Source: Lentzea albidocapillata subsp. violacea
Lineage (GTDB): Bacteria; Actinomycetota; Actinomycetes; Mycobacteriales; Pseudonocardiaceae
Reading direction: 5' to 3'
DNA: 64,000 nt
Assembly: GCF_900100275.1 (NCBI RefSeq)
Contig: NZ_FNET01000002.1
Span: forward strand, 62,001-126,000
The translations under genes and the position numbers were made by a program. Each line of letters opens with the position of its first letter. Positions within the stretch are counted from its first letter, which is position 1. The notes under the pieces are model-generated. The model searched no databases. It was not told where the DNA came from and was given only the letters and a program-made list of their open reading frames with translations. Positions 62,666 through 64,000 of this stretch are shown one piece after another.

Positions 62666-62713
62666 CGGCGGCAGGCGCGGCGCGGACGGAAAGTCGCGCC
62701 GCGCCTGCCGCCG
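62666..62713. terminator. 19-bp perfect hairpin between haloperoxidase and UnbU genes
   Basis: Stem 62666-62684 with 62695-62713, loop GACGGAAAGT. It is the strongest hairpin in the window. It lies 18 bases after the haloperoxidase stop on the minus strand and 50 bases before UnbU, so it should terminate or attenuate read-through into the enediyne core. Confidence 0.75.
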
Positions 62714-62730
62714 GGTGGGGCGTCGCGGGG

Positions 62731-64000
62731 TCAGATGGTCACCGTGGTGCCATCGAACCGGGTGACCGAGAAGCGGTGCCTCTCGTTGAACCACGACTTC
62801 TGTTCACGAAGCAGCTCGATCGCCAGACTCTCGCCCAGCTTCGCCGACTGGGCGAAGTCGGACCGCCAGTGAACCCCCGCCATGTTGCGGCCGACTCCGA
62901 TGTTGGCGGCGAGCTTGTTCAGCTCTCCGCCGACGGTCAGCCGGTCCGCGTCCACGCCGGTGTACGGCACCAGTTCCGTGCCGTTGTCGTTGGCCTGCAC
63001 CGGATCGGGCAGGATCGCCGTCTCGTCGTGCCAGGCCTTCAGGATCGTCGCGCACGCCCCCGCCGCGGTGGCGTGCCCGGCCGCGTAGGACGGGTGCGTC
63101 GGCGAACCCTCGGGGAACGCCTGGGGCAGCAGGTAGGAACCGAACTTGCTGTACACCCGGTCCACCGCGTCCGAGTCGAGCACCTCGGAGTCGAGGAACT
63201 CGTACTCCCGCCTGCCCGTGATCCGGTTGTGCACCCTGGCGCAGAACGCCTCGGGACGCAGCCGCCGGTGCACGTACCACTTCTGGAACCAGGCCGCGCG
63301 CAGCGCCCGGTTCGCCACCTCGGTCACCAGCGACAGCAGGTGCGGGATGCCGAAGGTGCTGAACCCGAGCTGCGTCTTCGAGTCGACGTACGGGTTTCCC
63401 GCGTCCGTCGGCGTGCCCGCGTAGTGCATGATCAGCGCTGCGTTGATGAACGCCTGCGCCGGCGTGGGGCCCGCGTCGTAGTGCACCCAGTGCGTCAGGT
63501 CCCTCGGCGTGGCGAGGTACCGGCGGTGGACCTGGTCGCGTTCGGACACCGCCAGTGACCGGTTCCACCCGTTCTGCAGCCGCAGGTACGTCTCGAACGT
63601 GGTGGCGTAGTCATGGTTGGGCCGCACCGTGTCCTGGCGCTGCTCGGTCCGGTAGGTGCCGAACTGGACGGGCTGGTACAAGAACTGGGAGAGGAACGGA
63701 CCCGCGTGGTCCCCCGGCGTGTCGCCGCGGAACACGAAGTCCGGCTCCACCCGGCCGTCGCGCTTGGCCGCGCGGTAGTCCGACAACCTGCTCAGGTCGC
63801 CGGCCGCCGCCGCGACCAGGCCGTCGTCCGCGAACCTGGTGAACGGAACGTCCCTGCACAGCGCCATCCAGTACAGCTCGGCCGCTTCCGCGGACAGCTC
63901 GGCCGAGTCCATCCTCGGCGCGGGCGGAATCGTCATCGCGTGACTCGGCGGGCCGACGGCGTCGACCGCGAGCCCAGCCTGCGGGTTCGTCAGCGGCCGC
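62731..64000 (-). CDS. vanadium-haloperoxidase-type PAP2 protein (5' end outside window)
   Basis: At least 422 residues in view. The frame stays open beyond ATG 63936 to the right edge with a convincing sequence (LTNPQAGLAVDAVGPPSHAM), so the true start lies outside. Active-site signatures of the vanadate-binding PAP2 fold are KWYVHRRLRPEAF (Lys and Arg), HPSYAAGHATAAGA (Ser and His) and GRNMAGVHWRSD (Arg and His). Bacterial members can halogenate or act as phosphatases; the enzyme could halogenate the polyketide, but that is inference. Upstream of the enediyne core on the same strand. Confidence 0.9.
   Translation of the reverse strand, partial: RPLTNPQAGLAVDAVGPPSHAMTIPPAPRMDSAELSAEAAELYWMALCRDVPFTRFADDGLVAAAAGDLSRLSDYRAAKRDGRVEPDFVFRGDTPGDHAGPFLSQFLYQPVQFGTYRTEQRQDTVRPNHDYATTFETYLRLQNGWNRSLAVSERDQVHRRYLATPRDLTHWVHYDAGPTPAQAFINAALIMHYAGTPTDAGNPYVDSKTQLGFSTFGIPHLLSLVTEVANRALRAAWFQKWYVHRRLRPEAFCARVHNRITGRREYEFLDSEVLDSDAVDRVYSKFGSYLLPQAFPEGSPTHPSYAAGHATAAGACATILKAWHDETAILPDPVQANDNGTELVPYTGVDADRLTVGGELNKLAANIGVGRNMAGVHWRSDFAQSAKLGESLAIELLREQKSWFNERHRFSVTRFDGTTVTI

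Overview
The window is uniformly high-GC DNA with dense overlapping genes, ATGA/GTGA junctions, GTG and TTG starts, and SARP, LacI, WYL and PadR regulators. This points to a filamentous actinomycete. A member of the Pseudonocardiales (Lentzea/Saccharothrix-like) is my inference from gene style, not from a marker gene. No rRNA, tRNA, CRISPR array, IS element or phage gene was seen.

Region 1 (1-9.6 kb, plus strand) is one tightly coupled operon that enters from the left edge. It encodes an adenylation-carrier protein, homologues of TrpD, TrpA, TrpB (TrpB2 type), TrpF and TrpC, a lone EctC-type cupin, an acyl-CoA dehydrogenase, a transglutaminase-fold protein and a UbiD/UbiX pair. There is no anthranilate synthase in view. 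TrpD and TrpC have changed residues where anthranilate and PRPP normally bind. I read this as a secondary-metabolite pathway that runs tryptophan chemistry on a non-anthranilate substrate to make a tryptophan- or indole-like product. I do not recognise a described cluster with this content.

Region 2 (9.7-16.1 kb) holds an SRPBCC protein, two tandem secreted small Cys-rich proteins preceded by a SARP-style direct-repeat promoter, a large SARP/NB-ARC regulator, a membrane-anchored degenerate SNase-like protein and a membrane protein. Region 3 (15.0-23.9 kb) is a complete galactoside-use locus: LacI regulator, operator, GH36 alpha-galactosidase, ABC binding protein, two permeases (no ATPase) and a secreted clan-A glycosidase with carbohydrate-binding modules, closed by a strong terminator. 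Region 4 (24.0-35.9 kb) is ordinary accessory chromosome: a zinc-ribbon miniprotein, a two-component system with a lipoprotein, MarR, a WGxxGxxG protein with a 39-residue membrane peptide, a SNF2 ATPase, WYL/alpha-beta hydrolase, AKR/LysR, an SDR and a pair of gene remnants.

Region 5 (36-55.6 kb) is a mosaic around two UbiB-like kinases, two related membrane proteins, a P450, two FG-GAP lipoproteins, a DrrAB-type exporter, two VOC proteins, two SnoaL-like proteins and three START/SRPBCC proteins. Region 6 (55.6-64 kb, minus strand) is an enediyne warhead core: hot-dog thioesterase TEBC/E10, enediyne polyketide synthase PKSE and UnbU/E5, preceded by a vanadium-haloperoxidase-type protein cut by the right edge. 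The PKSE shows KS, AT, ACP, KR and DH but no recognisable C-terminal phosphopantetheinyl transferase, and carries a repetitive linker. UnbL and UnbV are not in the window. The SRPBCC proteins next to the core are candidate self-resistance proteins by analogy with CalC. The exporter and several small enzymes may belong to the same cluster, but the left border is uncertain.
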